Assembly (NCBI GenBank): GCA_013397795.1
Contig: VZTJ01003574.1
Span: 1,554,044-1,618,043 of the forward strand
Length of the DNA stretch: 64,000 bases
Reading direction: 5' to 3'
From: Orthonyx spaldingii
Lineage: Eukaryota; Chordata; Aves; Passeriformes; Orthonychidae
The position numbers and the translations under genes were made by a program. Under the pieces are notes generated by a model. The model was not told the DNA's origin. It did not search any database and saw only the letters and a list, made by a program, of their open reading frames with translations. Below are positions 37,901 to 52,900 of the stretch, one piece after another (positions within the stretch are counted from its first letter, which is position 1; each line of letters begins with the position of its first letter).

Positions 37901-40900
37901 CAGTGCTTTGTACAACAGTTCAGTTATGCCTCACAGCTGATCACTGAGATTTAGTCCTTTGGAGTGAGTTGATGTCTCCTCTGTCAAGACACTGAGCAAA
38001 TTGATACATGTGTGGATTGTATAGAAATTAATTCCCTTAAAAACAGAGGGTGGAGGGAGCTGCTGGTATCTGCATCACTTTAATATCTTCTTTCTTTTTA
38101 GGCAGTTCCTTGTAGCTGTGATAGATTAATGCAAGGTATCCTTAGTTTTGTGCCATTAAAATGTTCAGAAGCTTGTGATTTGAAAGGAAATGCCTCAAGG
38201 TTTTCAGATTATGCATATAATTCCTTCAACTTCCTACAGTGTTGTGTGTGTTTAATTAAAAGCACTCTAGCTTTGATTGAGTCTTTCTGTACATGTATCT
38301 ATATCAGGTTATTGTACTTGATTGTGTAGAATACTTTTGCCTTGTTCTTAGTAACAGCCAAAATGAGCTCTGCTCACGAGAGAGATTTTAGTGTTAATTA
38401 TACTTAAGGGAGAAATAATCAGTAGTGAGTAGCATGTCTTACTATATTGTACTAAACTGCATCTGTCATGCTTGTTTTGCTCAAAACCAATAAAAGATTG
38501 AGCAAAGTTTAGGTCTTGTCTTAGAGCTGTAAAAATTATTTAAAAATTGCACACACCTTGCTGTTTCCTTTCAATGCAAGCACTGAACTGAGGTACACAG
38601 GGGCATAAGATGTCGGTTTCCCTTTCCTTTGGTACTGTTTCTGTGTGCAAATACACAGGTTTCTTCTTTTCTGCCTGTTTACAGCTCACACGTCCATCAT
38701 TGCACTACCACTGGCTCACCCTTCCAAAATTCAGCATCAGAAATGTGGTCAGGTTCACCGTACTGCTGCAGAACCCCCAAAACAGCAGAGGCACAGTGCA
38801 TGAGCTGCTGGGGATGGTCACCTCCTCACAGAGCACCAGAGAGGGGTTTTGCCCTGCAGGAGAAGCCTTTGCTCTGTGGGAATGCTGTTGGTGAATGCTG
38901 GTTTCCTGTGTTTCTGTTGCAGTATGCATGACCAATTGCCCTACTCTGATTGTCATGGTGGGTCTCCCAGCAAGAGGAAAAACCTACATCTCGAAGAAGC
39001 TGACACGCTATTTAAATTGGATTGGAGTGCCTACAAAAGGTGATGGATTTGCTTTTGTTTACATCAGAAGGACAGGGCACAACGTTAGGTGGTTTACAAA
39101 CCTGGTTTCCAGTAATTTTGTTGCCAAGTTTGACTACTTAAAATTCTTCTGCTTTGTTAATGTATTTTTAAGCAATAACATACACAGGCGTGTTTGTGTT
39201 AATTAATCAACAAATCAATAAACAAAATCAATGTTTAAGTGTTAATTAATCAAATTCTGTTGACTGTCCCTTTACCTTCTTGTTCTGCCAGGTGCCTAAA
39301 TCAACCTTTTTCCCCTTATCGTTAAACACTGCCCCTTTTTGTTTACTTATTTTCCTTCTTTCCCTTCCTTTCTTCATTTGGGTGAAAAGGAATGCTGTTT
39401 ACAAGCAGTTGAGCAGTCGGCACTTCTGGGTTAAACTTCCAGACTTCTCCATCTTTTTTTCCTCTGTGAACTTTGTGCTACTTGCAGTTCTCTACTTCTT
39501 TGTGTAACTGGTTTGTGGAATGACTTGCAGTTCTTTGTCTAAAAGAGCCCAAGGACTGAGGCAGCCAATTGCCTCCTGTTATCACCCTCTTAAGGATTTA
39601 TGTGCGTGTTTTGGGCAGCAGATGGCTCAGATTGGCTGTGCCAAGGACCTGGCTGGGCTCCTGTGGTGTCTGCTGGGCCCAGTAAACAGGACCTAAGTCC
39701 ATTTGAGGTTCTGAGCAGCCACCTTCCCTTCCTTCTCCTCTGTCTCTGCAGGACAGCAGGACACTTCTAGTGTGCTGTGATTCTGTGTCCACTGCAGTAA
39801 TAGTAGCTTTATGCCTAATTAATAATTTAAATGATGTTAAACGTATGAGGTCATACTAGTGTGTGGAGTTTTGGCTGGATATTCAGAGATGTGTTTCCTT
39901 GTAGCTCTAAGAAGTCAAGATGAAAAGTTCTGACCTATATTTAAACTGCTTTTTGATTCTAGGGCAAAGCTTTTTTGTGTTGGCGTTTTGTTAAGCTTTT
40001 AGAAACTTGTCTGATGTGCTTTTTTAAGAAGACATTATGGAGGATATATTCTATTGTTTAAGGATGAGAGTTTACAGGATTTAAATTAGCACTTGATTTT
40101 GATTGTTTTCACACTGTTTAACCCTTCTGATGACCATTATCAGCTAGTTGGAGAGTTCAGTTTTATCCATTAGGCTGAAGTGGAATAACAGTCTAAGTAG
40201 CTTAGCCTATATCCCAGGTTACAGAATTCTTATATGTTAGATACACATCTAACTTAAATTTATGAGATGTGTTATGTATAGATGTCATTGAGTTTGAGCA
40301 CTTCACTGTGTGAACTTTGAAAAGCAGAAGTCCAGTACTGGACAACAAACAAGATATTATCCACCTCTGGCTTGTGCTTGGTTGAATATATCCCAAATAC
40401 TGATTTTACTGTAGGTGTGGTTTGGCTCAGCTATAGGAAAAATTCCATGGGCTACTGTGAGCAGCACATCAGGAAACACACACACTTGTGCTTAATGAAA
40501 AATAGGTAGAGCATTGCTGCCTAATTTTATGAAAATGTGCAGCCTAAAGCTGCCATATGAGCTTCTGTCCTGGGTTGCTGGTTATTGTTTGTCTTTGTTA
40601 GAAAGGGTGACTTGGGATTTTCTTGGAAAACCACTGAGCCTTTCTTTTGTGTCTTCAGTGATGCAATTTTACTGAAGTCGAAGTCAGTGTAAAACACCTC
40701 TCTGCCTGGCTGGGGGAATAGATGACATCTTGCCTAATTCTTCCAGTTGGTGGGACTGAACTGATACAGGATCAGTATCAAGTAGCCCTAACATCTGCCA
40801 CCCTTTGGCTCTTAATGTCTTAAAATGAGTGTGTGTGTAATTTAGCAAGAGTTCTTGTTCCCTGAGACAGATGGTTCAAATTACGAGGTTATGTAAACCA

Positions 40901-43900
40901 GAGATAAGATAAAGGCCATCTTTTCATGTAACATTAAACAAGCTGGAGAGTTCAAGAAAAGAAGGTGGAGGTAAATAGCCCAGAGTTGGTGTTGGTTGAG
41001 TCATTTCGGCCATCATTTCTGTGCTTCCTTCCAAAATCCTCTGTTGTTTAGAATCTGAAATGGTTAAAAGTACAGAGGACTTTTCTCTGCACTTTTTGAA
41101 GGAAACGAGGTCAGTTAGATGTCTGAATAGAATTGTGTTGCAATGTATTTTTTAGATACTAAGCTTTGGAAGCCTTTTTGAATAGTTGTGGTTGTGATAC
41201 CAGTTAGCTTTGGGAAACTTTTCCATAGGCGTGGATGCTGAGAATAAAGGCTGAAGATTGTCCCACTAGATAGCACTTTTTCCTCTGCTGTGCATGGCCC
41301 TCTGGCAGTAACTATTTCTTCTCATTAAATTAATTATTTTTGATTTTTAAAGGGCTTTTGTCTGACATCACTGGCAATCTGAACTTCCTGCACCTTCTGT
41401 TTTTCTTACAAGGACCCAACTTTTCATGTAGCCAGTGTGGCCAGTGCTCATTAAAACCATCACAGAATCACCTGGATTGTTCTATAATCCATGTAATGAA
41501 AAATTCCATCAACACTACTGAGCTCAAACAAAACTTGACTTTTGGGAGAAAAAATAATTTTTATGTCTTCATCCTCTGCCTCCAGCCCCAACAACAATCT
41601 GTATGCAGCAGCTGATTCTTGAGCTCTTTTATTCTGTCTTTTTTTAATTGCAAGCTTATAATTCCGTCTACTGCTTCTTTTCCTCTTTCCAGAAATGAAG
41701 ACTGGCAAATAGTGTTGTACCTTGGCAGCATCTCAAACAGAATACTTCAGTGTGGTTTAATGTTAAAAAAAAAAACCAAAATCAAAAGCTTTGCAGTTCA
41801 ACAGAAAAAAACCTGTAGGTCTGAAACAACTCAAACACGGGTTGCATTTCAGAGACCTGCTTTCAGAGCCATTGAATGAAATTAATTAGGGTTCAGTGTC
41901 ATTCTGCTCTGTGGCAAAGCAGAACTGTCTTGCCCTCATCCCATACCTGATACTGTGACTCATGTTTGGCCATGGACCTTTTGCACCTTTGCCCAGATAA
42001 GGAATAGGTGTTTTTTGACCACTGTTATGAGATCACAGTAGATTATGTTCCATACTTAGGATGATTTTAAAATTATTTTTGTTGTTTTAACAATTTATCT
42101 CTTTTTTTCTCAGTAAGTGGAGCAGGGGTTGTGAAATACTAATCCATAAGGAATAGAAATATTTGAGCAGGGTTCTGAAAAAATGTTTCCACTACTGGAA
42201 TTTTAAGTTTTGTTTATCTAAAGCAAGATGGTTTAGTTCTGTTTAGAGCTCTGCCTTGCTTAAATAAGAGCTGTAAGTTTTGGGAGGTGCTATCAGAATG
42301 CTGTTTCACTGCACATATACACAGAAAAAAAAGCTAATGATCGTACTTATTAATTAATACTTATGATCATTAGTAGTCCTTTATAGACTTTGAGTAACCC
42401 CTGAAAAAGAGGAGAGGAATTTCTTTTTGTTGTCCAGGCAGACTGGCAGACAAAGGCAGTACAGTATGGACACTGGAGTGGCGTGACTGCAGCCCAAATG
42501 TTCTTCAGCTATTCCCAAGATTTATTGCTGTCTTGCTATTCTAAACCCCACAAAACACAAAAAAGAAGTATGATATGGTGACTTCTTACAGGCCAAGTTG
42601 TTTTATCCTCGCAGGAAGTTTGGGTTCAAAGTTGCCATAATTTTTGTCCTTTTCACGTGACTGTTTTTGGCTCCCGCTAATGCTGATTTCTCTTGGCAGA
42701 ATTTAATGTCGGTCAGTATCGTCGAGATTTGGTGAAAAAGTATAAATCCTTTGAGTTCTTCCTGCCTGACAATGAAGAAGGCTTGAAAATCAGGAAGTAA
42801 GTCTTGACTGTGGTTGGCACGCAATGCTATCCTGTGTAATTTTCCCTTAGAGATGGCTTGAAGTTGCATTTTTGTATGATCAAGAAGACCCTTAGGGAGA
42901 CTGCAGGAAAAGACATTCTAGAGAAGGTAGAAAAGTGATTTCTTTAGGCTGATTAAAATTTGGGCATCTTTTTTTCTTGATTGTTTCATCTCAAGCATCA
43001 AAAATGCAGAGAAGATCTTCGTGATTCCTTTTCACCGTTCAGTAGGATGTGACTACTGTTGTTGTAGATATTTTACGATATTTTTACTCAAAAACTATTT
43101 TAACAAATAGCTACTAGTTTTCCTGCTTTTTTGTAAGGTATCAGCTAATAGATGTGATTCTTCCTGCTGCATAATTCCTAAAATCCCATTTTAGAGCTTT
43201 TGTCTGGTTCATAAAGAAAAAAACCCACGTAACTGCTTTTCTTTTTGATTTGCATAGTGAAATTGTTCATCTGGAGCACTTTGAATGTATTTATCATTAT
43301 CTGCTTAAATGAGTGAGAATCAAACATGATAATTTTCTCCTTGAAATTGTGTTTTTGGCCACCACGGAGGTGCCTCATTCAGTCAATCAATGCACTGCCT
43401 CCAAAATTGCCATGTTTTGCTAATGCTGTGCAAAGCAAGGAGAGCACCAGAGTGAACTTCTGTGTCCAGATGAAGCATTTGAATCTCTGCTGTTGCCTGG
43501 AAAGAGGCTGTGCTTTAATGTAGGGACAGGCCTTGAGAATAAACGGTAGATGAGGAGAAAGGTCAGAGCAGGAGGGAGCTGCTTCTTTCCTAGAGGAGAT
43601 GAAAGGAGAAGGTCTTTGGATTTTCTTCAACATTCACTGCACTTTCTAGTATGTTCAGGAAAGCACTTAGACTGTGCAGGATGAAATGAGAAAGAACGGA
43701 AATCTGAGACTGATGGAAATAATATTTATTGAGGCTATTTAAAATATGGATTGTCTTGTTCTTAATTCAGCTTCAGCTTAAGCATCAAAAATGTCTGGAC
43801 TTTCCTGCTGTCTGGACTTTCTTTTGTGGCTGTCGCTTGCCTTGTCCCCTCTCTCTCTCTGTTCCCTTTCCCTCTCAGCAACGCTGAGTGTTGCTGAAGC

Positions 43901-46900
43901 CAAAGGAGAGCAGCTTGCATAAGAACCTCCCAGTCCTTTGGGATAAAGAGCAGTTACAAGGTGCATTAGCCTTGCAAGCCCCTACCTTTTTCTTGCAGGT
44001 AGATCCAAACCTTTTAATGTGCGTCTGTGTCACCTATTAGACTAAATGGTGAGGGATGTAGCATGAAATGGGCTGTGTGAGATAATCTGCCTGGTTAGCA
44101 GTGAGTAAAGAGGGTTTGTATTTATTCAGTGAACACCTGGGAGATGAATCTCAGCTCCTGACATCTATTAACTGTGCTAATGTGGAAATACTGTCAGGAT
44201 GGGAAAACCTTCATTCCTCTTCCAAGATAAAGCTGTGCTTGCAGAAGATGGTAAATAGAGGAGTTATGAATTTCAGTCTGGAAGTCAAAATCGAGGAGTA
44301 GTGCAGGGAAGGGCTGTTGAAATGGGCAGGCTTTTATGTTGGTACTGCAAAGAGGCTGTACTTACTGGGGATAAATGGGGCTTTGTTCTGCTAACAAGTA
44401 AATCGTGTACAATGTTAATGTTGCCCTCCAGCATTACTGATGTGTTAGGAATCGTAATGGGCTTTGAAGATAATGCTAATGCTGGGGACATAGGAAAGTT
44501 GCATATTAATGTGTTCTTGTCCAGATCTAACACAAGTGTAAAGTATGTCAGGGTGGGGATTTTTGGTGTTTGTGTCCTCAGCTGTCTCCAGTACTAATTA
44601 CACTGGGTGGGTGACTGCAGTGGGATGTCATTTTTCACCTCAGTCACGAATACTTGATACTAACTTTGTTTTGTTCCCTGTTTTAACAACTTTTTTTTAA
44701 TAAGCAGTTTTCACACAATAGCTCGAAAGAGAGGAAGTAGATTACTCAAAAACAGTTCTCTCCACTTTAACTTAGTTCCACAAGATAAAGATCTTAAGTT
44801 GTTCTGGTTTTTTTTCTGCTTTTTGAGAATCAAATTAAGAAGCAAGTATGTATGAATAGGTAATTGGGAAGAGCATGCAGTTGCAGGGGTGATTCAGTGA
44901 TGTTATTTTAGATCAGTGGAAGTGTATACTGGTTAGCAGAGTTGGTGGGTGTTGTGTGGACATGAGTAGCTGTATCGGTGACACAGTGGAGCAAGATAAC
45001 ATGGCCACACTGCCTTAGTGTAGCTTGGCTGACCTCTGTTGGTTTTTTCTGTGTTTTTGAGGTAAATTATGTAGCATTTGCAGGGCACTTTGCTCACAAG
45101 TGCATTAACAAAATGCCTTTAACTAGCATTTGACTTTGGTTCTTTCTTTCTGAAGACAGTGTGCCTTAGCAGCGCTGAACGACGTCCGGCAGTACCTCAG
45201 TGAGGAGAACGGGCACGTGGCTGTAAGTTCCTTGTTGAAGACACCTTGAGATGCCCCTGCACTAAACACTGTGTGTCTGCTGGATGATACACAGCCTGAG
45301 TGGTTCCAACAGCTCTCCAGTGTACCAGATTGCTTTTCTTTGGCAGTTAGATCTGCCTTGTTGCTGCAGTGAAACCAGTGTTTAATGTCAAGGTGATGAT
45401 GCCATAGTGAGCAACTACCTTTGCTTTGAGGGGTTAGCTGAGAAGAAGAGAACAGCAAGAAAAAAGTCCACTTTCTCTTCACCTTACTATAGGACATTGC
45501 TCCACAATGTACCATTAAACACATCTGCTTTTTGCTTGCGTGTGCATTTGATAGTTTAGTGTTCCAAGTGGAAGGTACAGACTTGCTGAACAAAAAGTAT
45601 CCTCTGTATTGCTTGGCAGTTGTGCTGCTGGCATGAGAAATGTCTGAAGGGAGCAGGAGAAACTCGTATTAAATTGATGCATACCTGAGTATTTAATAAT
45701 GGAATGCAAAACATCACTTTGACTATTGACATTTTGTTCAGACTAATATAAAAATTTTTTTTCTTAAGATTACTGACAAAACTCTGGGATTTTTATTAAC
45801 TAATCAGGGAAAACCATTAACTGTAAATTCTGCTGGATATATGAGGTAAACGTTATGCTTTGGCAAACTTCATTCTTTAGTAAAACACTGATGTGTTCAT
45901 CAGAGCTAAACTGAGTTCCTTGAAAAGGGCTGCATTGATCGTGTAATTCATGGATTTACAGCTCTTGCAAATCTTCTGCCCTTAAGTTTTACACTTGCAT
46001 TTTGAACAGCAGATTGAATTGCAGCATCTTTTTTTTTGTAGCATAAGTTTGCTAAAAACTTACACATTAGTATTTAATGCTGATAGTGGGCCAGGAGGAA
46101 GATTCTCTCCTGTGCTATGTGCTGGGCTTAAATTCTGATTTCCTTTTCAAAAATCCAGAGTTCTGCTAGTAGTGCCTTCAAAATATTACTAATATTTAGT
46201 ATTTAGAAAATAATGTGTGTAGAGTAGGAATGTCTTTGTTTTCCTGTTGACCATGTTGAGGTGGTGGGGTAGAGGGAAGGGAAAGTGTTTCCACTGCTTT
46301 CCTTCACACTGAGGGACTTAGTAACAACAAAAATATGGATTCAAACACTCGTACTTTCCACAGGCTATGCTGCTTTTTTAATTCTGTTCTCTCCCTTTAA
46401 TTGTTCCTAGGTCTTTGATGCTACAAACACAACTCGAGAGCGTAGAGAAACTATTTATAAATTTGGTGAAGAAAATGGATATAAGGTGAGTCAAAGCAAA
46501 GCAGTTCTGAGCTAATGCCTGGCCAAGTAAGGCAGTGATAGTTTTGCCCTTGTCTGTACTCTAAGTGCACTAGCACAAGCCCCACTTCCTTCTTAGATAT
46601 TTAATCAATAATGTGTTTTGTGTTCCTAAGCATTGTTTGTGAATAGAAGTCATTCAGTCCTCATTTTTCTCATCATTAGTGTTTATACTGTTTGGAGCTG
46701 AGCTGTTTTATGCTATGGCTTCAGTTCTGTCATCCTGCACCTGTGGTTCTGAGCGCAGTGTCATGAAGAATTTAAATTTATTTAAATATGGTTCTTCATG
46801 CAGTTCAGATCTTTGCTGCAGGAACATGAAGGGGCTTCTGTGTTAGTTCTGTACAAACCAAATACATACTCTGGTTTTCTGCCTTCTGGTTTTCCATTTA

Positions 46901-49900
46901 GCTGTTCCCCAGTCATCTTTCATTTCCTCTAAACTTAATCTCCATAAACCTTTGACACAGCAAAACAGAAGCTTCTTTTTAAGTGAGACTACTCCATTAG
47001 CTGAGAGGCTTCTAAAGTGTTTTTTCGGAAGCATTACTTGCTGTTTGTGGGGCTGAACATGCATCCTCTGCATTTGTTTCTTCCTCTTCCATCCTATGTA
47101 TTTTCTACTGCAAAAATTTTCCGCTTGCAAGCATTGTTGGGGAGAAGAGTACAGAGCTTGATGTGTCATGGAATGGTGAGCCAGGAATTTGTGATGAGAG
47201 GGTCTGGAGAAGCTATCTGAGTGAATGGAGGGAGGTTTAAGGCATGACTCTGTTAAAAAGGCTTTGGCATGGCAGTGGGCAGCACGCTGCTCGTGTGTGT
47301 TAATATCCAGAGGTGTTTTCATGCATCTTCCTGCTTCCTCCCTTCTGTTCACGTGGCTCCCATTTGGACTGAAGACTTTTTTTGTGGAGTCTGTGTGTGT
47401 CGATCCAGAGGTCATTGCTGCAAACATTGTGGTGAGTAAAGGGAAGTTTGCTTTAACTGCTTCACATTGGGAGGTTTAAAGTAGCTCTGTATTTTCATAA
47501 ATACATTATAAGAACTTCCAATAGCAAAATCCCCACCTTAACTCTCATTACTGGAAAAAAATTCTTTTTTTTCCATGTGGATGTTACTAGCTCAGAAGTT
47601 TAATTTTCTGGAGAGTAGTTTGTTTTTTTTTTTTGCTTTACATAAATTTTAATGAAGTTGCAGGCAAAACTTTGTGTTGTGTTCTCCCACTCCCTATTTC
47701 TTTAAACATCCATGAAGAAGGGAAAGAAACTTAAGTACTACTCTACTGGTTTTATTTTAAACAGCAAGTAAAGCTGGGTAGTCCTGACTATGTTGATTGT
47801 AGTAATGATGAAGCAACAGAAGACTTCATGAAAAGAATAGAGTGCTACAAGAACTCGTACGAGACCTTAGATGAAACTCTGGACAAGTAAGTGATGAAAC
47901 AACACTGTGATCACAGCTGGTGATCACAGTAATTTTGAGATGTTTTTTTAAGGGTTGGGACATCCTGTATTGGGGATTAGGGCTTTCAAGTAATATTTTA
48001 GTGGTTGAGCTCTCTCTGCTTTGGCAAATTAGAGAGTGTTGACTCTAGGGGTGTAGCCTGGAAATGTCCTTGTTTGAGGAAAATTCGCTAGTGGCTCTAA
48101 GTCTGGGACAATATTCTTTTTGATTTTCCCACTTGGAGAATAGTATTATTCTTCTGGGATAGAACCAGCATTTAGCAATTATTCCAGACTTTCTACAGCG
48201 GTTGGTTGGTGCTTGTTTCTTTGATGTGTAGAGGAGACTTGAGTGATTTGTGAGCATAACTTAATTGGTTGGCATAGTTAAGGTTAATTATGAACACATC
48301 AGTCTTAAAAATGTGACTTCTAAATTAATTTTTGTGCTTGCAAATCATCCTGCACATGCAGGGCTGTGAGAAACTGTCTTAGCTACATTATTTATCCACA
48401 CACCAAAGCATTCTTCTGCTTTTTATTAACTTTGAGCTCTTGAAAGTAAGGTAGGGATGAATCATGCGAGGAGGAGCCCCGTTCCTCTTGCTACAGCCCA
48501 GGATTTCGGGGTGGGATTTGGAGCTGCAGCCATCCCAGGTGCTCCTGGTTTGTTCCAGGCCTGGAGCTGCAGAGGAGGCTGAGCTGCATTTTAATGTAAT
48601 TGAGCGTGAGCAGCGTGAAGCCGCTTCAATCGGCTCAGTCCATGCGTGTAATTCCCGTGATGGACCTAATGGCTGTGCCTGGCTGGAATAGTAATGATTA
48701 ACTCCAGGGAAGATGGGCAGGACTGAGGTGGTGATGCTTGTTTCTCACTGCCTCCGTTTGGTTTTGGTATAAATTTTCTTGTTTTATTGTGGTGTGATGT
48801 CTCAAACGCATCGCTAGAAACCTATAGTGGTTATTTTCAGCTTATTAGGTATTTTTCCTTGTGTAAACTAGAGGCTGCTCTAGAATTATAGCTCAGATGA
48901 TAAAGGATAAGCAGTGAAAGTTGAAATTATAAGCTGTCTGATGCTGAGAGAAAGTAGTGGTGGGGTAAATTACAGTACTGTTAACAAAGAGTTGCTCACA
49001 GAGCAGTTGAGAAAATGTCTTGCTTCAGACTACTCCCTGGCTCTTCTGGTGCCCTAGTTTTTCTGGAGGGATTGATTGAGATGGGTAATTAGTGACCATT
49101 CCTTTTGACCCCTGGGTGCAATCAGACAAATACTTGCTGATGGAAAGTGTTTGTAACTGGAAAAGAAAAAAAATTGGTATTGTAAAATAGCTGGATATCT
49201 TATTCAGCTGTGGTAACTTGAAGTGACTCCACTGAATCTCCCTTTCAGTGTGTGGGCTGTATTTTTCCAGGAGTAGGATCTAGATTTGAATGAAGTGCAA
49301 GGAAAGGAAGCAGAAAAAGTGATGTGAGCAGCTCCACGTGAAAGGCACAGAGTTCATCCTGTACCTTTGGAGTGCTGCATTGTTCCTTAGGACTAATGCA
49401 TATTCCATGGCTAATTGAGGATTTTTTCATTTCTTTGGCTTGTCGCCCCTTTGTTTTATAATGAGAGAGAGGGTGGAAAGATTGTGGTATATGCTAATAG
49501 AAACAACATGGAATCTTACTTCTTTTTTTTTTTTTAACTTGCTCATGAAAGGGATCTTTCTTACATTAAAATTATGGATGTTGGAAGGAGTTATCTGGTG
49601 AACAGAGTGATGGATCACATCCAGAGCCGGATTGTCTACTACCTCATGAATATCCACGTGACTCCTCGGTCCATCTACCTCTGCCGACATGGAGAGAGTG
49701 AGCTCAACCTGAAGGGGAGAATAGGAGGAGATCCTGGGCTGTCTGTCAGGGGGAAAGAAGTACGTACCTGCAGGCAGGGGTGACAGGGTTCTGTGTGTCT
49801 GTGCTGTGCACTTGCAGCTTTCTTCCCCTACAGCCTTTTCCCCTTGATGAGTTTAAAGGGCTTCTTTAGTTGCGTATTTGGGTGGTGGGAACAGGATGGA

Positions 49901-52900
49901 CACTTTGTGTCCTGTGGTTTGGTGTGTGCTCTTTTATCTGTTTGTCTTTCTGTTGGCTGAAGTTGCTTTTTATCCTACAGCACAAAGCAGTTGCCAGGAG
50001 GGCTTTTTTTTTTAAACTGTATTTTTGTAAAATCCTGACTAGTTGGATAATTGGAAAAGTGTACACAGCTCAAAGCTGAAAGGAAAATTCCTGGAAGGAA
50101 AACTAGGAACTGCTGAAAACTTGTATTTTCCTTGTATTCCTTTTCTTTCTTCTGTCCCTCTTAGATAATGGAGTATGTTGTATTTCTTAGCAAAAACTTT
50201 GACAGTCCTTTGGAAAAGCTACAGTGAGTTTACAGAGGCTGGAACCCGTGTATTGTAAACTGAACGCCGTGTGTTGGCTCTGAGCCCTCATCCAGTGTCT
50301 CTTGCTTTTTCTTCCAGTTTGCCAAAAGCTTGGCACAGTTTATTAATGAGCAAAATATCAAAGATCTGAAAGTTTGGACCAGCCAGATGAAAAGGACAAT
50401 TCAGACTGCTGAAGCCTTGGGAGTGCCTTATGAGCAGTGGAAGGTTTTGAATGAGATAGATGCAGTAAGTTCCTCTCTTTTAAATGCCTAATAAGTTGCT
50501 TTGATTGCTAGAGGTGAAGAAAGTACTTAGTTTTTTCATAATATGTCTTTTATGGGATAGAAAGTCATTGAAGCTGCTTCTAGAGGCTGGAAAGAATTGT
50601 CATTAATTCCTTTAAACAAGGCTAAATGTTTTATTAAATTTTGCTATAGTTAATTTATTCTTCTTTCATCTTTCCCAGTAAAACATTCCCCTGTAGAATG
50701 TTACGAAATTTTGGGTGGTTGGGCTTGGAAAGAAGTTTGTGGTAGAGGGGGGGGTTTGCTACTTTGCACTTTCCAGCTGCACCTGTAAGATATGTTAGGA
50801 GGTGCAATAGATAAATCGTGGCCTTGCTTTCCCATATATGTAACTTCACCTATACAGGGATTTAGTGATTCTTGCTGACCACCACAGGGATTTAATGATT
50901 CTTGCTGACCACCTCTGAGTCAAGCTGAGTGTCCTGTTCCTCATGTGTGACAATTTCAAGTGTCAGAGTAGCAAAATACCACTGTTAAAGGTTATTTATG
51001 TACAGTTTTATTTCAGAGTGATAGCTGCTTTTTGCACTGCTGGAAATACATGGTTTTTTAATTATGCTCATTGCCCAACAGGGAGTGTGTGAAGAAATGA
51101 CATATGAAGAAATACAGGAAAATTACCCGCTTGAGTTTGCACTGAGAGACCAAGACAAATACAGATACAGATACCCTAAAGGGGAGGTATGCTATTTTTA
51201 ATCTCTCAGGTTGAAGGGCTTCTTTGTCTTCTTGAATACATGCATGCTGGCTTTAGGAAGGAAAAATAAATTTTAGAATTAATGAAAAGGTTTTGCCTTT
51301 CTCCACGGAAAAGCACATAGGATCTTGCAAGGGTTGAGCCCAGACCATTTAATTTGATTCAGGGCTTGAAAAACAAAACAATAAATTTAGAAAGAATTGG
51401 AGAGCTTTGATCTTGTGGGCATCATTCCTGTGCTGGTCCTGCAGTGATAAAGCAGGAGAAATTGCTACAGGGCTTCAACTGCTGCACATGCAAACATGCT
51501 GCCAGGATGCCCTGTTTCTGTTCATCCCTGCTCTTGGTGGTGGCTGTTTTGCAGGCAGCTCTGGCTGAAATGCTGGGGAAGTCTCCAGCCATGTTATTAA
51601 ACTCCTTGCCTCTGGGGAAATAAACTTGCTGGTGGCTTTTCTAAAGCAGCCCTCATTCAGTGCAGCAATGGCCAGATGGTCACAGGCCACGGCTGGGTGC
51701 TGAGGGCTGAGGGTTTGGGCAGCAGGGAGGAGGGATGGACCCAGCTGCTCCTGCTTGAGCCTGAGGAGGCAGAGCTCTGTCCCCAAGAACAATCACTGTG
51801 ACCAGAGCAGTGTCCCTGGCAGTGTGACCCCAGTCCTGCTAATGAGGCAGTCATTAAGCTGCAGAGTTCTCCTCATCCATTTGAACAAGGAGTGTTTGTT
51901 TTTCAAACCAGATCGGTCCTGGGGATGGTGGCAAGCATTTCAAACTCTCCCTGTGCCTTGTGAGGATGAGTTGGTCTCATTTATCCAAGGCAGTTTTATG
52001 TCTGGTGACCTTGTGAGGGGTTTGCACAACTTTCTGAGGTGCTTTCTATTGTCCAGGGCTCAGTCAGCAGTGCCACTTTGTCCTGCCTGGGGACCAGGGC
52101 AAAGGCTTTTCAGTCCCTGCCCAGCTGAGTGACATGCTGAGCTCTCCAATGTGCAGTACATGGCACCTTTTGGAAGTAGTGTCTTCACCCTGCATGTGAA
52201 ATTTAATCCAGTCCTGCCCATGCAGGAGCCCTGCAGCAGCAATTCCCTGTGCACAGCCAGGCAGGACGGGTCACCAGCAAGTCCTGGTGCTGACTCTCGG
52301 TGGGGTGGTGGCTGCCATCACCAGGCCAGTCCAACGTGCCCATGGCTTGTTTTGAAAGGCCAGCATGAACAAATCAGGCTTTGTGAACTCTTTGCATGGT
52401 GGCTCTTGGCTGGTCTTCCTAGGTTTGTGCTTGGAAGAGAGATGCTTCTGAATATGAGCTATGGAAAATAACGTGCAAGGCTCATATTTGCAGATGTGAA
52501 TTAAATCCTAGGGATTTTGTGGAAATTCTTGATCAAAGTGGATAATTGAATAAAGGTTTGCCATGAGGTAGATTTGTTTTGTTATGTTTATAATAAAGTG
52601 TTTTATGTGTGTGCTCAGGTCTGAACTGTGTTCTTAAGTTTAAGCAAAATTATTACTGCAGCATTTGTCTGTGCACTAACATTTAGAAGATGACTAATAT
52701 GAAAGTAAGATCCCCTCTATATACATGTACTGTTCAAAGAGTTTTCCCTTTTTGATGTGCTGTGTTTCTCCTCCCCACCCAGTCCTATGAAGATCTTGTT
52801 CAGAGGCTGGAGCCAGTAATTATGGAACTTGAAAGGCAGGAAAATGTGCTTGTCATTTGTCACCAAGCTGTCATGCGCTGTTTGCTCGCGTATTTCCTTG

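Larger units (their letters stand above)
31593..47886 (+). other. PFKFB4: PFKFB4 exons 1-7: kinase domain
   Basis: Residues 1-217 cover the 6-phosphofructo-2-kinase half. The Walker A loop GLPARGKT is at residues 52-59 in exon 2. Exon 5 carries VFDATNTTRERR, with the Walker B-type aspartate at D135. Exon 3 encodes the sugar-binding region NVGQYRRDLVKKYKSFEFF. Exon lengths of 97, 67, 75 and 57 nt for exons 3-6 agree with the sizes I recall for vertebrate PFKFB genes. Exon 6 has a weak acceptor (TTTGGACTGAAG) with little pyrimidine next to the AG. Intron 1 is the longest, at 7.2 kb. Confidence 0.93.

Noticed and set aside
41450..41490. Possible second CR1 end (ACCATCACAGAATCAC)
   Set aside because: Too short and without the neighbouring CR1 blocks.
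32290..44400. Weak similarity between about 32330-32370 and 44340-44390 (both with GCAAAGAGGCTGT)
   Set aside because: The shared word is about 13 bases and the flanks diverge. This is below what I can call a repeat without a search.
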